DNA of 55,990 bases from a virus, in IMG/VR virus record IMGVR_UViG_3300030329_003406, positions 1 through 55,990 of that record; one strand, given 5' to 3'. A program made the position numbers and the translations under genes. Below, one piece after another: positions 11,601 through 18,265 of this stretch. Within the stretch, counting starts at the first letter, position 1. Each line of letters starts with the position of its first letter. The notes beneath the pieces are model-generated. The model was not told the DNA's origin and made no database searches. It worked only from the letters and a program-made list of their open reading frames with translations.

Positions 11601-11616
11601 TAGTTGGTAAAGGCAT
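2626..11616 (-). CDS. Giant 2996-aa virion protein with a probable double-psi beta-barrel RNA polymerase
   Basis: The N-terminal ~600 residues contain Gly/Ala-rich, possibly membrane-active stretches (about 85-135, 285-350 and 455-490), as expected for an ejected virion protein. A long helical region follows. Residues about 1690-1740 resemble the first (beta-type) barrel: DGGIPISKEYAKYLW starting at D1691, then LLGKGFLYYDP with K1734. At about 2120-2155 the segment ending HQRDYDGDHFYVYLD aligns with the beta-prime NADFDGD loop; D2145, D2147 and D2149 would bind catalytic magnesium. IGN at 2229-2231 and LRMLYAAQTGVDVHTATP near V2282-D2283 resemble the bridge-helix region of QDE-1-type enzymes. 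The Arg-Pro motif usual before the second barrel was not found. The family of two-barrel single-chain polymerases (QDE-1, YonO, crAss-like gp66) is known; membership here is inferred by eye. The gene lies between ejection proteins and the 904-aa protein, which fits a packaged polymerase. The start ATG is 3 bases after the upstream stop. Confidence 0.78.
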   Translation of the reverse strand: MPLPTRYFDKLQEDKNRVERDRKRTERRVNPTLPNLPTFDQVMDSASKDENWGSAWDFISQTGLGLASGISWGATEYLEPDMEEGQERSRLGQAGRIIGETAGLFAPIVGPFAAMGKAGSLVTRKVATEGVESIIKRGAASAGKAVSNVKGKKESIAVVKAAAEIAKNTGKKTSSVLSELDNKVKLGLIKTGTDDGSLKWIYNLKGNADQRREGLQMLTLRSQHAIKKAFEDVGIKNIGADDLSRISDDFMEHMGSGKHINELSEWVATKFAGESAGPLRDVLGKYLGMASQDVMMMGAHGLISGAVMAHARGEEFGLAEAGHVANHSLLMGLAFPIIRAFPGGGNESLARKVRLLKATYGKSNYAKITEEAGEDATKGLLKIMLKGGKFDILNSSELAKRHWKVGKTTYKNAEDIIRKMDKGEVPMDHVHSLLNSVRDLTARKLNKEWYGKYAYDFMASSGRMAAGVAVMNYGLFSTGAFNDLNPEELGIHLLMSAAMTKSRGHWGRQELNQYMADFTPEMETLHLLGLSGNGLKDIIPMYNANDVSAKFGSSINTHPVGAEIHRLFNEAFNMKSFTGTSKDYDPMKAHRLIAELNDINKMMETSMQDPGIQGSYTPRDARFLGKEGLTWLESQLKGLKFEDGTSLKDLHAGGVQSRLTQDTAAGVWRVYRDMILQFRDSAGLKVEELNNGRLRIDDFTWDNASNLSDVHNIVKFFADRGYIETGASTRKYKFNADTEKVVEEIIESTKGVLNREHGVGNYNFDILNNPYTQLVKAGKTSEALDKMFKIMTRRTSEEIGSVADEAIGISADQLFIVNDNGSRYRRNINDYEIKFTDKELETMGANEVRDRADSVRDSLSPLFELMKWTAGAPSRNIQGKTEISYKDAKLLAEQFDKFRLQMPVEFRANFDGVAKDYFIKRVMETRNYDRRSLNTVLEIRDKWNLEITKEGKIKMFSEEGLERMLGPETSEGDRLKAGEMYTNIIRAIGREHIEFSDYIIENTAADAFRKFDLSDIASIHSTLKDRSFQDFVNFGKESLANIQFEGSKLNKRLFQLQLDIGRLAEDIGKSGYDHEAAIKTIKDEVEILSTRNKDSEKSEMRDKNQELFDTALTQLEIIEKRMKRIPDEGIEQFKADETIPSVNEVINKLITNTQLSEDAFIGIVNQLINKTRAGKEGYSRSESEDYYNTLTKELMKELKNLGDKEVPFEDLVNAYNESGSWTKFMDLAESINLRIAQARAEKDPHAAEFNNIYNELEVQSVVHSSSKNPLEVAKRYNLLSLKDPNKVDETFADLVAQGKLNEAVDHGVTKILEIKDLSNKEKTELFDQWVDKDSQFMLLRLTNSEVVPTMTFRKGNTEVGDATGRKNANSDFFNRKHQPDADQFKYDVFFLDNTLVVTEGGRDRTLSINDIVGGPSGVTPEGVYKYIQNAINNSTMTPRALREFVNERLAAGEPVTAKDIKMWNDVTTAATNYLTFMNLSPKARILFVGSQKNIDLLNKDYEAWYNKKLSYYNKKNKSLGDVFKEMFEGVLEKGDSSRSLELKMLLMHSDHTMRGEFDKMVNQVKDNAANIDVRKTLANMYKRGYIADGGTSNIINKDMNRYIGDITADADVRALSRRFAKDPNSLNIAALRDEAMGGVDDPFYNKERVIRAIDNKLKDPNISEFEKISLNQHRADVERGRFDSLESSSVDGGIPISKEYAKYLWEANGGRIEDFNGMKPYIMSVGAGNNLLGKGFLYYDPAINIPKNVHMLVPESAAKSMAGISLSGKDIQALKISKNSSDWMAELGSISKDNIMSIDFSSVGIGFTGKKVDGVTISNSTGDLQSSAYIAELRAWQGLESTIEKLSNFHRDHSGAKQQIAEYLFQLKEDQGFQYTQGSMGLAKAMVQSRMSIDNPVLKTAVDRLIRSKDFEFIKRPTTKNGEDAFIIPNSKGDLSMPNIVEVQSAKLYKDKPLNERGSEIITDRINATHGQIGVSHYMMNRTKHRDISKYSFVYNDSGIDVIINYDGKNFRTTSPLHDKYAGYNVRGDDTGAVIPKADKSKLATISKVLKSINSIRNLTALQVHNFIKNGVLTKNGQTYVLSKLSGVKKVELDKLNLEMGASGIAIPLKGYDKAFHRIGKVLNENKNGLVEINDYDTRIIHQRDYDGDHFYVYLDKSLRAISEDVQVNGRVVDFRQYKAEMKTGHESNQYGFNLNENRFVAGEVDGEIGHSKYGAIVHQKQKAIGANIGNRSALSFLTRLGFHNTKDKTEIFDLNNIKNLEVGGDEFGIALRMLYAAQTGVDVHTATPEVMNPKHGRNTITNFSVLGDRPSRAVAGEIADPTTHNASRLNVFKKGWNPDKNEGQKNLQHWTDQTVGKDIVRIVLRTLKKTNAITNETYDTAGKRPPEPSELRAIVKDLRLFLSNPDQFLVSKLVREYSRITDSALREQRLSELMGFFYGYKVDAITHPTQRADFIKMLRSGKAWRLPQTRRRFAFRDDISKEPSITQKLKIGAAEHLGANSLVDMVNRKFYTDFQYADYTNSDGKLFRNAGIAVDDIVNRVEFLRLFGENIADGDFNYGSLVKFERDVYNDNAVNRGLVHNILEVENNNLANQLRYLAEERFTNPEKITRMRDRKDAISSALDSFNKQYYENLVAKDTKNQRVRRPVTFSPEQKAAGVFSKTTKPSSKVYVYKVRSDFFNAADRTIDWKKIERVGWVDPKSYKSSDRSYQRDEGYYYIETKNPSIRESVNTAEAKYADALQKLTFPVGDAQAVFRDYSLRLEFLDSVGILKGELSTNYRDTMSLTQKDRNMANLQWSASSAREEAIIREFFHGTKDGKRRGWLERLSELGLGEQDAYEFLLHHIVKPTALTGRYKTVTMPGEGKRPERIDLPFYGMNKRLVRTMLRYYYNTKGTDKIADKFAKEWQRVADGGDINVDDFISGHQMMYTNKYNFNKLGENMSFIKNLLGPGFHSPWIEVQANRYGLEHWKTSTMKGGTGKDKYKIRQPKKSRKVCE

Positions 11617-11619
11617 TAT

Positions 11620-13530
11620 CTACTCTCCAATTTTTTCTAAAGCTTTTAGCGCAGCAGACCTATCTATAGGTGTACCTGTCAAGCTCGTATATTCCATAAT
11701 ATCTTCTTCAAAATCTTTCCAGGCAGTTAATATTTGCTCTGCATCTTCTGGGTCCCCTAATAAGCCAATCTTGGTACCAACCCAAGAAAAAGGATTATCG
11801 CTAAGTCCTCTGCCAGCCCACTCTTTAGCTTCTGATCTGACAATGCTAAGTAATTCATTTAACATATTAGGATTTTGCTTTGCTCTATTTATAATTTCAT
11901 TTGCTAAGCCAGTATCCCCTAACTCTAAAAGCCTACGACCACTAATTCCTACTATATCCGCCATTGCTTTTCTTAACTTTGGAGATTCTGACATAGCAGA
12001 AGTTAATCCACTAATAGCTCCCTTTTTAGCTGTTGTGATCTTTGCTCTCTTTGATTGAATATCTTTGGTAGCTGATACTAATTCTGCTATATTAGCTATA
12101 TCTTCAGCTCCAGATCTCTGTCTTTCTAAATTCTTTATTTGATTATTTAATGATATTAATTGATTTTCATCTGGATTCTCACTATTACGTATTAAATCTC
12201 TCTTAGCTATAAGTGCATCAATATCACCAGATAGCATCTCAAGTTCTGTAGATGCATCGTCACCCTCACCTAATGCTACTTGATATATAGCATCTGAAAA
12301 TCCTGGTGATACAGCTTCACCACCTGCAGCTAGACTGTCATATAAAGCATCCATAGTAGCACTATCTGTAATTCCTTGCTCACTATATATATTCTCTAAT
12401 AATCTAAATGCTTCTTTAGGGTCTGTTGTTTGATTTAATATATCACCTACAGCATTATTTACATTAAAGCCTTCTAGCTGCTTAGTTAGGTTTAATGGAT
12501 TCATATAACCTGAATAATCATCTTGCATATTATTTAATGCTATATCAAATCCTCTCATCATTCTTAAGTATGGTTCAATTGTTTTACCTTCAGGTGAATT
12601 TAAGTAACCCATAAATGTTATACCATCAGGTTGCATAAGAGACGCTGATATCTCTCCACCTAATGAAAGCTTCTGTTCGTCTGTTAATGCATCAAATGCA
12701 TCTTCTCCCTCTTCAGAAATAGACATTAAGGACTCTAATGCATCTATATCTGTTCCCTCTTCGCCTTTAAGGGCAGCCCAAGAGGCTCCTATGGTAGCAT
12801 AATTTGTATCTAATCTAGTTGTAAGTTCACCAGTAACATGCTCTTTAAATCTTTCTTCTACCTCTTGTTTAGTTGGAGTATCTAATGCCATGCCTGACCA
12901 TATACGTCTAGCATTTGCTATCTCCAATTCGCCCTTCCCTTCAGCTTCAAGCTTTGGAGCGATAGTATTTTCAAAGTATAATGATTTATCTCCCTGTTCA
13001 AATCTATATGGCATATCTCCTTGAGCAGCTATAATATCTAAACTATGTGAAAGTTCTAAATTTAATCTATCAGCCATAGCATTATTAGCAGCCGCAGCAT
13101 TATATCTAGCTTGCCATGTAGCTCTTTCATCTGCAAGAGCTTTTGTATTTAATACTGATGTTTTAATCCCAGATTCTAATACACCTTCATATCCGCCAAG
13201 TATTTGATCCATAACCTCAACTGAATTATAATTTGAAGTAGCATTAATATCAGACAGATCTTGAAGCGATGTAGTTATTGCACCTGTCTGCTCTTGTAGA
13301 TCAATTGTTTTTTGCTTATAGTCTTCTGCCTTCTCTAACTCTATTTGCCTAGTAGTAGCAAGATTACTTAATTCTAATTCAGCTAGTGCCATCATCTCTT
13401 GGCTACGCATCTTTTCTCTCTCTAATGCATTACGACTAGCATTAGCTTGCATGCTTATCATTAACTGAGGTAAGTCAGCTACAAAATTCTCCAACATACT
13501 AACTGCTCTTGATTGTCTTTTAATGGCCAT
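11620..13530 (-). CDS. 636-aa putative ejection/internal virion protein
   Basis: An all-helical, coiled-coil-rich protein with no signal peptide. Residues about 35-100 form a long Glu/Gln/Lys-rich heptad stretch, and further heptads occur around 430-480. It sits directly before the giant polymerase-like gene with a 3-base gap and behind three smaller proteins of the same block. Size, helix content and position match the core or ejection proteins that podoviruses push into the cell, for example the T7 gp15/gp16 type, but I recognise no family. Role is inferred from context. Confidence 0.75.
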   Translation of the reverse strand: MAIKRQSRAVSMLENFVADLPQLMISMQANASRNALEREKMRSQEMMALAELELSNLATTRQIELEKAEDYKQKTIDLQEQTGAITTSLQDLSDINATSNYNSVEVMDQILGGYEGVLESGIKTSVLNTKALADERATWQARYNAAAANNAMADRLNLELSHSLDIIAAQGDMPYRFEQGDKSLYFENTIAPKLEAEGKGELEIANARRIWSGMALDTPTKQEVEERFKEHVTGELTTRLDTNYATIGASWAALKGEEGTDIDALESLMSISEEGEDAFDALTDEQKLSLGGEISASLMQPDGITFMGYLNSPEGKTIEPYLRMMRGFDIALNNMQDDYSGYMNPLNLTKQLEGFNVNNAVGDILNQTTDPKEAFRLLENIYSEQGITDSATMDALYDSLAAGGEAVSPGFSDAIYQVALGEGDDASTELEMLSGDIDALIAKRDLIRNSENPDENQLISLNNQIKNLERQRSGAEDIANIAELVSATKDIQSKRAKITTAKKGAISGLTSAMSESPKLRKAMADIVGISGRRLLELGDTGLANEIINRAKQNPNMLNELLSIVRSEAKEWAGRGLSDNPFSWVGTKIGLLGDPEDAEQILTAWKDFEEDIMEYTSLTGTPIDRSAALKALEKIGE

Positions 13531-13533
13531 AAT

Positions 13534-14166
13534 CTACCAGCAATTCCAATCCCATGGAGGACAGTCGTCATTCCATGGAGTAATACTCTCATAGATATCA
13601 CTAACAGTAACACCTGCCTGATCTAATATATCCGAAAAAAATCCACCCAAATCTTGGCCAATTACTGGATAACTTCCCACTGAATCTTCGCTTCTTAATT
13701 CTGGATCTGTAAGCAAGAAGTCTGTATATAGCCCCCATAAGTCATCCACATGCTCTTCTCTTAAATTACTGATTCCCTTTTTAGCGCTTATTAACTCTGA
13801 AGCTATACCTATATTTTTAGACATAGCATCAGAAGTTATTGAATTTACAAGAATATTATTCATATCTTGCCATGCACCTGCGCCTGAGAAACCTCCTTTA
13901 GATTTGGCTTTCCCAACCTCTCTTAAAGAATTTAAAGCTGCTAATTTATCAGATTCATATTTTAACTGAGATTGTTCTGCACCCAACTTAGCTTGATTCT
14001 TTAGCATATTTTCCCTAAATGGATCATAGTCAGATATAAATGGAAGAAATTTTCCTCTCGCCTCATCTGAATATTGATAAGTTAAGGCATCAAAATCAGG
14101 GATTTCTTCTAATGGATCTAAAGGAAGATCTAAATCTTCAAATTCTTCAGGGTTATATCCGTTCAT
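13534..14166 (-). CDS. 210-aa putative ejection protein with C-terminal CPPWDWNCW
   Basis: The N-terminus is acidic and Leu/Pro-rich, the middle is basic and Gly-rich (KSKGGFSGAGAW) followed by helices, and the Cys/Trp-rich end is NDDCPPWDWNCW. The next upstream gene has the same plan (a Gly-rich turn, then a helix with DLWxxY), so the two may be distant paralogues. The closing motif CPPxDxNC is shared with the unrelated-looking 271-aa protein at 39337-40152. The gene lies 3 bases upstream of the 636-aa gene in the ejection block. Function unknown; a structural or ejected role is inferred. Confidence 0.75.
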   Translation of the reverse strand: MNGYNPEEFEDLDLPLDPLEEIPDFDALTYQYSDEARGKFLPFISDYDPFRENMLKNQAKLGAEQSQLKYESDKLAALNSLREVGKAKSKGGFSGAGAWQDMNNILVNSITSDAMSKNIGIASELISAKKGISNLREEHVDDLWGLYTDFLLTDPELRSEDSVGSYPVIGQDLGGFFSDILDQAGVTVSDIYESITPWNDDCPPWDWNCW

Positions 14167-14178
14167 TATTCTCCTAAT

Positions 14179-14796
14179 TTACCAAACATCATCTTGTAAT
14201 CTTTCCCATAGCAACCTATCATCACCCTCCATAGCTGCACCTATTTCATCTCTGTATTGCTCTGTTCCTATAAACTCAGAAAGATTAGCTTTAGTAGCAA
14301 ATGCTTGATATCTATTCCATAGATCTTCTCTATACTTTTCTCTCTTTGAATATATATCTTCAGTATGGCCTAATTGTGTAGCTTCCCATCCCTTTTTTGC
14401 CGCTTTCTTTGCTAGTTCGCTAGATTTAAGCCCACTAAAAATACCCTTAGAAGCTCCACCTCCGCCAGCAAATCCAGATCTACCTATTGAGCCACGAGTA
14501 GATTTTAAATTTTGTCTGCTTTGTACATCTATATCTTTTAAGCTTTGTCTATATGATTTATAGTCTAATCCATACTGATCTCTAATAAGTTCTTCTTCGC
14601 TAGACGGATCATATTGTGCCCCTAAAGCATAGTCATACATTTCAGGAACAAGATCAGAATTCCAAACATTTGCATACACATCATAAATACTTTTAAATCC
14701 AGCATAAAGTTCGTCAAGATCTTCTACTCCATAACCTTGAGAATAATCACTAACAGTGCCTAAACTACCACTTTCATAATATTCTGGTAAAGTCAT
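14179..14796 (-). CDS. 205-aa putative ejection/tail-associated protein
   Basis: The first 70 residues are Tyr/Asp-rich. A helix and a Gly-rich hinge (GRSGFAGGGGASK, about 105-120) follow, then a charged helix with REDLWNRYQAF. Gly-rich hinge proteins of this kind are common beside ejection proteins in environmental podoviruses. The start overlaps the stop of the preceding gene by one base (TAATG), so the two are translationally coupled. No catalytic motif is seen. Confidence 0.75.
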   Translation of the reverse strand: MTLPEYYESGSLGTVSDYSQGYGVEDLDELYAGFKSIYDVYANVWNSDLVPEMYDYALGAQYDPSSEEELIRDQYGLDYKSYRQSLKDIDVQSRQNLKSTRGSIGRSGFAGGGGASKGIFSGLKSSELAKKAAKKGWEATQLGHTEDIYSKREKYREDLWNRYQAFATKANLSEFIGTEQYRDEIGAAMEGDDRLLWERLQDDVW

Positions 14797-15374
14797 TATC
14801 TACCTTCTTGCTTTCTTTGAATAAAAGATAAAGGATCAAATTTATATTTACTACCTAATGTTTTACCAATTCTAGCACCAAAAGGTACTGCTCCAGATGG
14901 AACTTCAACTCCTGCTGCTAGTTCTTCTGGAGTGAAAGCACTTGCCTCCCATGCGTCACCTACTCCTCCAGCTATTGCTGTTGTGATAGCTGCTTGACCA
15001 GCATCCATCCATTGTTTCTCGTCAAACCCGCCATATACATCTTCTAAATTTTGTTCATAAGCTAATCTTTGTTCAGTGCCAAAACCTCTATTAGTTAATG
15101 GACCTGCATCTACTCCCCCTCCATACTGCTCTCCTATCTCAGAACCAGCATAACTACCAATACCTGCCAATGCAGAAGTAGCCCCTAAAGATAAACCTCC
15201 TGTTGCCCATGCAGCAAGAGCTGGTATTCCTATTTGACCCATAAGTCCACCCCAAAAAGAAGCTTCAGCAGCAGCTTGATTTTGGTTCATTCTATCTTCA
15301 TATTCTTTTCTGGCTTCTCTTTGAGCACTCATTTGAGCTTCGGCTAACATTGCTCTGGCTTTTGCTTGTGACAT
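14796..15374 (-). CDS. 192-aa putative internal virion protein with hydrophobic Gly/Ala segment
   Basis: A helical N-terminus rich in Ala, Gln and Glu is followed at about 40-80 by a hydrophobic stretch (GLMGQIGIPALAAWATGG, then GATSALAGIG). This looks like one or two membrane-inserting helices rather than a signal peptide. It is the first of four small-to-medium genes leading to the giant protein, which matches ejection proteins that line the tail channel. RBS GGAG lies upstream. Exact role is not visible. Confidence 0.75.
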   Translation of the reverse strand: MSQAKARAMLAEAQMSAQREARKEYEDRMNQNQAAAEASFWGGLMGQIGIPALAAWATGGLSLGATSALAGIGSYAGSEIGEQYGGGVDAGPLTNRGFGTEQRLAYEQNLEDVYGGFDEKQWMDAGQAAITTAIAGGVGDAWEASAFTPEELAAGVEVPSGAVPFGARIGKTLGSKYKFDPLSFIQRKQEGR

Positions 15375-15385
15375 GTTTATCTCCT

Positions 15386-15432
15386 AAATCGATATAAGTT
15401 ATCCAAGGAATTTAATATATTCTCTGATATAA
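15386..15432 (-). promoter_or_regulatory. Possible weak sigma70-type promoter before the ejection block
   Basis: The 64-base gap before the 192-aa gene contains, read leftward, TTGCTT followed after about 16-18 bases by TATTAA/TAAATT. The match is imperfect, and the gap is the longest in this part of the block, so a promoter is plausible but not secure. Confidence 0.25.
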
Positions 15433-15438
15433 AAGCAA

Positions 15439-15969
15439 CTAAAAATTTGTCCCAAAAAATATTGCATTATCACTAGGGGCTGCTGCTGCTGACACATACA
15501 CAACTTCAACAGCAAAGTATGATATATGAACTAATGCTGTTCCATTCTTGGTAATATTGAATAATAAATTTTCAATATCAGAATAACTCCAAGCACTAGA
15601 ATCAGGTTTTGCTGTTCTTGTAGTTCCATATTCAACTTCATAATTTAAGTTATTAAAAAAGTTTAATGTTTCTGAAAAGCCTGATGGAGTATCAAATTCA
15701 AAATCAACATCACTCCCACCAGAACCTCTTGCAGGACATCTGCCAGTAGCTAAGAATCTAACAGAAGTAATTGAATCTATATCACCAGATGAAACACTTG
15801 GATTTGTTACCGATATATCAGTAATTGTCCCACCATTAGTACTAGAATGGACATAAGATGAGCCAGCAGCTGTTGTTCCATCATTAGATGTAAGAGGATT
15901 AGTGCCACTGTCAGACCAATCTCCTGAACCACCACCAATAGCATCAACAGTTAATGTCATAGTCGGCAT
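15439..15969 (-). CDS. 176-aa beta-rich tail or fibre-associated protein
   Basis: Ser/Thr/Gly-rich, predicted mostly beta, with alternating hydrophobic residues typical of jelly-roll or fibre tip domains. There is no coiled coil or enzyme motif. It follows the 755-aa fibre gene by 28 bases, so it may be a small fibre accessory, a receptor-binding tip or a decoration protein. I do not recognise a family. Confidence 0.7.
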   Translation of the reverse strand: MPTMTLTVDAIGGGSGDWSDSGTNPLTSNDGTTAAGSSYVHSSTNGGTITDISVTNPSVSSGDIDSITSVRFLATGRCPARGSGGSDVDFEFDTPSGFSETLNFFNNLNYEVEYGTTRTAKPDSSAWSYSDIENLLFNITKNGTALVHISYFAVEVVYVSAAAAPSDNAIFFGTNF

Positions 15970-15997
15970 GTCTTACCTATCCATTCTTGCTTAATCA

Positions 15998-18265
15998 TTA
16001 TGGTGTAGCAAATGCTAGAGATGCAACTCCATAGCATTGTTCTTCAGTAGAATCCCAATAAAAAGTAACTATATCTATACCGTTATTAGTAAACGCAGGT
16101 ACACTTCCACCTGCCCACATAACATCTGTAGTAGTTGCAGCTGATTCGTCAGACTCATATACTTTCCAATTAGAAACATCATGATCACCATTAGTTGTGC
16201 ATACTAAAGTAAAATTACCTGATGCATTTGGGAATATTAAATTCATATTAATTATATCGCCTGTCATTTCAAGTCTATATTTATTGCTAAATCTAAAATC
16301 TATATCTGTATCATCTGTTCCACCTGATCCTATAACTGTTGTTGCGCTAAATGTTGCTTCTTTTCTAGTAAAACCAACAGCTCCAGCCCTAAAAAGAGAA
16401 AGCTGCCCATCAGATCCATTCTCATTGAACCTAAACATGCAAACTCCACCAACAAAGAATGATAACTCATCTGCATTAGTTTCTACAATATATGTATCTC
16501 CAAACGTATCAAAATTTAACTTAGCTCCAGTAGCTATAGAACAATCAACAATGTCATTAGTATCTGTACCTTGAAGAGAGAATCCAGTTTGTATTCCATC
16601 TCCAGTACCACCACTATCTTTAGTAAGTACTCCAAGGTACATTTTACCAGCACCAGTACCATCTGTCTCATCTCCAATTTGAACTTTTATATTTCCATAT
16701 TCATTACTCTCTGGATTAGGACTTGCATCATTCTTTCCATAGAATCTAATTTGACCTACAGTATCATTAACTGCAGGACTATCTGAATTATGCATGAATG
16801 CAAGCCATCCTGCTTCAGTACCATTATCATTTGTTTCTACTACTAAATTAGGTCTTGATGCGCTACCTGTTGTAGATAAAGTCAGCTGCCCACCAGCTGG
16901 AGTTATAGTTAGATTGCCTGGGGCTGTTATTGCGTCCCCATCTATATCCAAATCACCTGCTATAGTAGTTACTGACGCTGTACCAGCTCCAATCCATGCA
17001 TTAACCTCATCATTAGTATTACTTCCTGCTAATATAAATCCAGTAGTCAATACTGGCGCTGAAGAATTTTCAGTGATAACTTTCATTTTAAGCAAACCTG
17101 ATTCTGTATCACTAGTTACATCACCTATAAGCACTTCCATTTCAGCATAAGTAGTTGTGTTATTATCTGAATCTCTACCTATAAAATGCAATCTACCTAA
17201 CTTATCATTCATTGCTTCAGAACTATCAATAGGTATATGTATAAATTCTAATATAGGGCCACCAGAACCATTATGGGTACTATATATACTTACCTTAGGG
17301 TCAGCCGTATCATTAACACCAGCTATAGTAAGAGTGTTTAAATTAAGAAATGACGCATCATTACCACCTGGATTAATAGTTAAATCTCCTGTTGGATTAA
17401 TAGTTAAGTTACCTGCTGCTGTTATTTCAGTTCCATCTATATCTAAATTCCCAGCTACAGTTGTAGTGGATGTAGTCCCAGACCCTATATTTGCATTAAC
17501 TACATCGTCAGTAGTACTGCCTGCTAATGCTAATCCTGTTATTAAACCTGACCCTCCACCGCTAGCTGAATTAGTCATGACTTGCCAATAAAAATGACCT
17601 CTCTCATCACCATCAGTTACATCAAGAGCTTGGCACATCAAGCGACCATATTGCGTTCTATCGCCATTATCATTATATCCAAAATAATCTAAAGCACCTA
17701 AAATATCATTATCTTGGCTGTTATCAGTACCATTCCTATGAGCCTCAAATTGAAGTGTTGGGCATCCTGCTGCACTGTTATGTTGGCCTATAAGTATTAA
17801 GTCTGGGTCAAGAGCGCCAGCAGCAGAACTCTCTATTGTAAACTGTCCTCCTTTAACATCTACAGTTAAATCTCCTGCAACATCAAAGTTAACATTACCA
17901 CTACCAGCAGCATATAATTTTGATTGAGCTTCTCCCTTTTGAGCTACACCTGTATTAACCTTACCAAATACAATAGCTCCACCCATATTAAGGTTACCAG
18001 TTCTAGAGTTTATTGTAGTCCCAGAAGCCATATTATGCACCTGTAAGCTCTCATCTCCATCTCTACCACCTAATATCCCAAGAGACTGTTCTCCGACGAT
18101 ATACCATCGATTTCTATGTTTTGCGAATAATTTTAAACCACTCTTTGTAGATCTTAATGCTAACTCTCCATCAGATCCTTCATTATTCCTAGGAGGGCCT
18201 GAGCCTATACGAACTCTAAAAGCCTTCTGATGTTCAAGTCTTCTAGTGGTTCTATTAGATGCCAT
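15998..18265 (-). CDS. 755-aa tail fibre-like protein
   Basis: The N-terminal ~60 residues (FRVRIGSGPPRN ... GSDGELALRSTKSG ... RWYIVG) resemble attachment modules of environmental phage tail fibres. The rest is beta-rich with three related modules. Two contain LAGSxTxDxVNAxIGxGT followed by a xxTTxAGxLDIDG strand, and the third is degenerate (QGTDTNDIVDCSI). The C-terminal ~140 residues form a separate beta domain with ASGNFTLVCTTNGDHD, possibly the receptor-binding part. Its ATG overlaps the stop of the 1510-aa gene. A host-recognition role is inferred. Confidence 0.75.
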   Translation of the reverse strand: MASNRTTRRLEHQKAFRVRIGSGPPRNNEGSDGELALRSTKSGLKLFAKHRNRWYIVGEQSLGILGGRDGDESLQVHNMASGTTINSRTGNLNMGGAIVFGKVNTGVAQKGEAQSKLYAAGSGNVNFDVAGDLTVDVKGGQFTIESSAAGALDPDLILIGQHNSAAGCPTLQFEAHRNGTDNSQDNDILGALDYFGYNDNGDRTQYGRLMCQALDVTDGDERGHFYWQVMTNSASGGGSGLITGLALAGSTTDDVVNANIGSGTTSTTTVAGNLDIDGTEITAAGNLTINPTGDLTINPGGNDASFLNLNTLTIAGVNDTADPKVSIYSTHNGSGGPILEFIHIPIDSSEAMNDKLGRLHFIGRDSDNNTTTYAEMEVLIGDVTSDTESGLLKMKVITENSSAPVLTTGFILAGSNTNDEVNAWIGAGTASVTTIAGDLDIDGDAITAPGNLTITPAGGQLTLSTTGSASRPNLVVETNDNGTEAGWLAFMHNSDSPAVNDTVGQIRFYGKNDASPNPESNEYGNIKVQIGDETDGTGAGKMYLGVLTKDSGGTGDGIQTGFSLQGTDTNDIVDCSIATGAKLNFDTFGDTYIVETNADELSFFVGGVCMFRFNENGSDGQLSLFRAGAVGFTRKEATFSATTVIGSGGTDDTDIDFRFSNKYRLEMTGDIINMNLIFPNASGNFTLVCTTNGDHDVSNWKVYESDESAATTTDVMWAGGSVPAFTNNGIDIVTFYWDSTEEQCYGVASLAFATP

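Noticed and set aside
2626-11616. T7/N4-type single-subunit RNA polymerase
   Set aside because: No palm, fingers or thumb motifs of that family were seen; the DYDGD context fits the two-barrel type instead.
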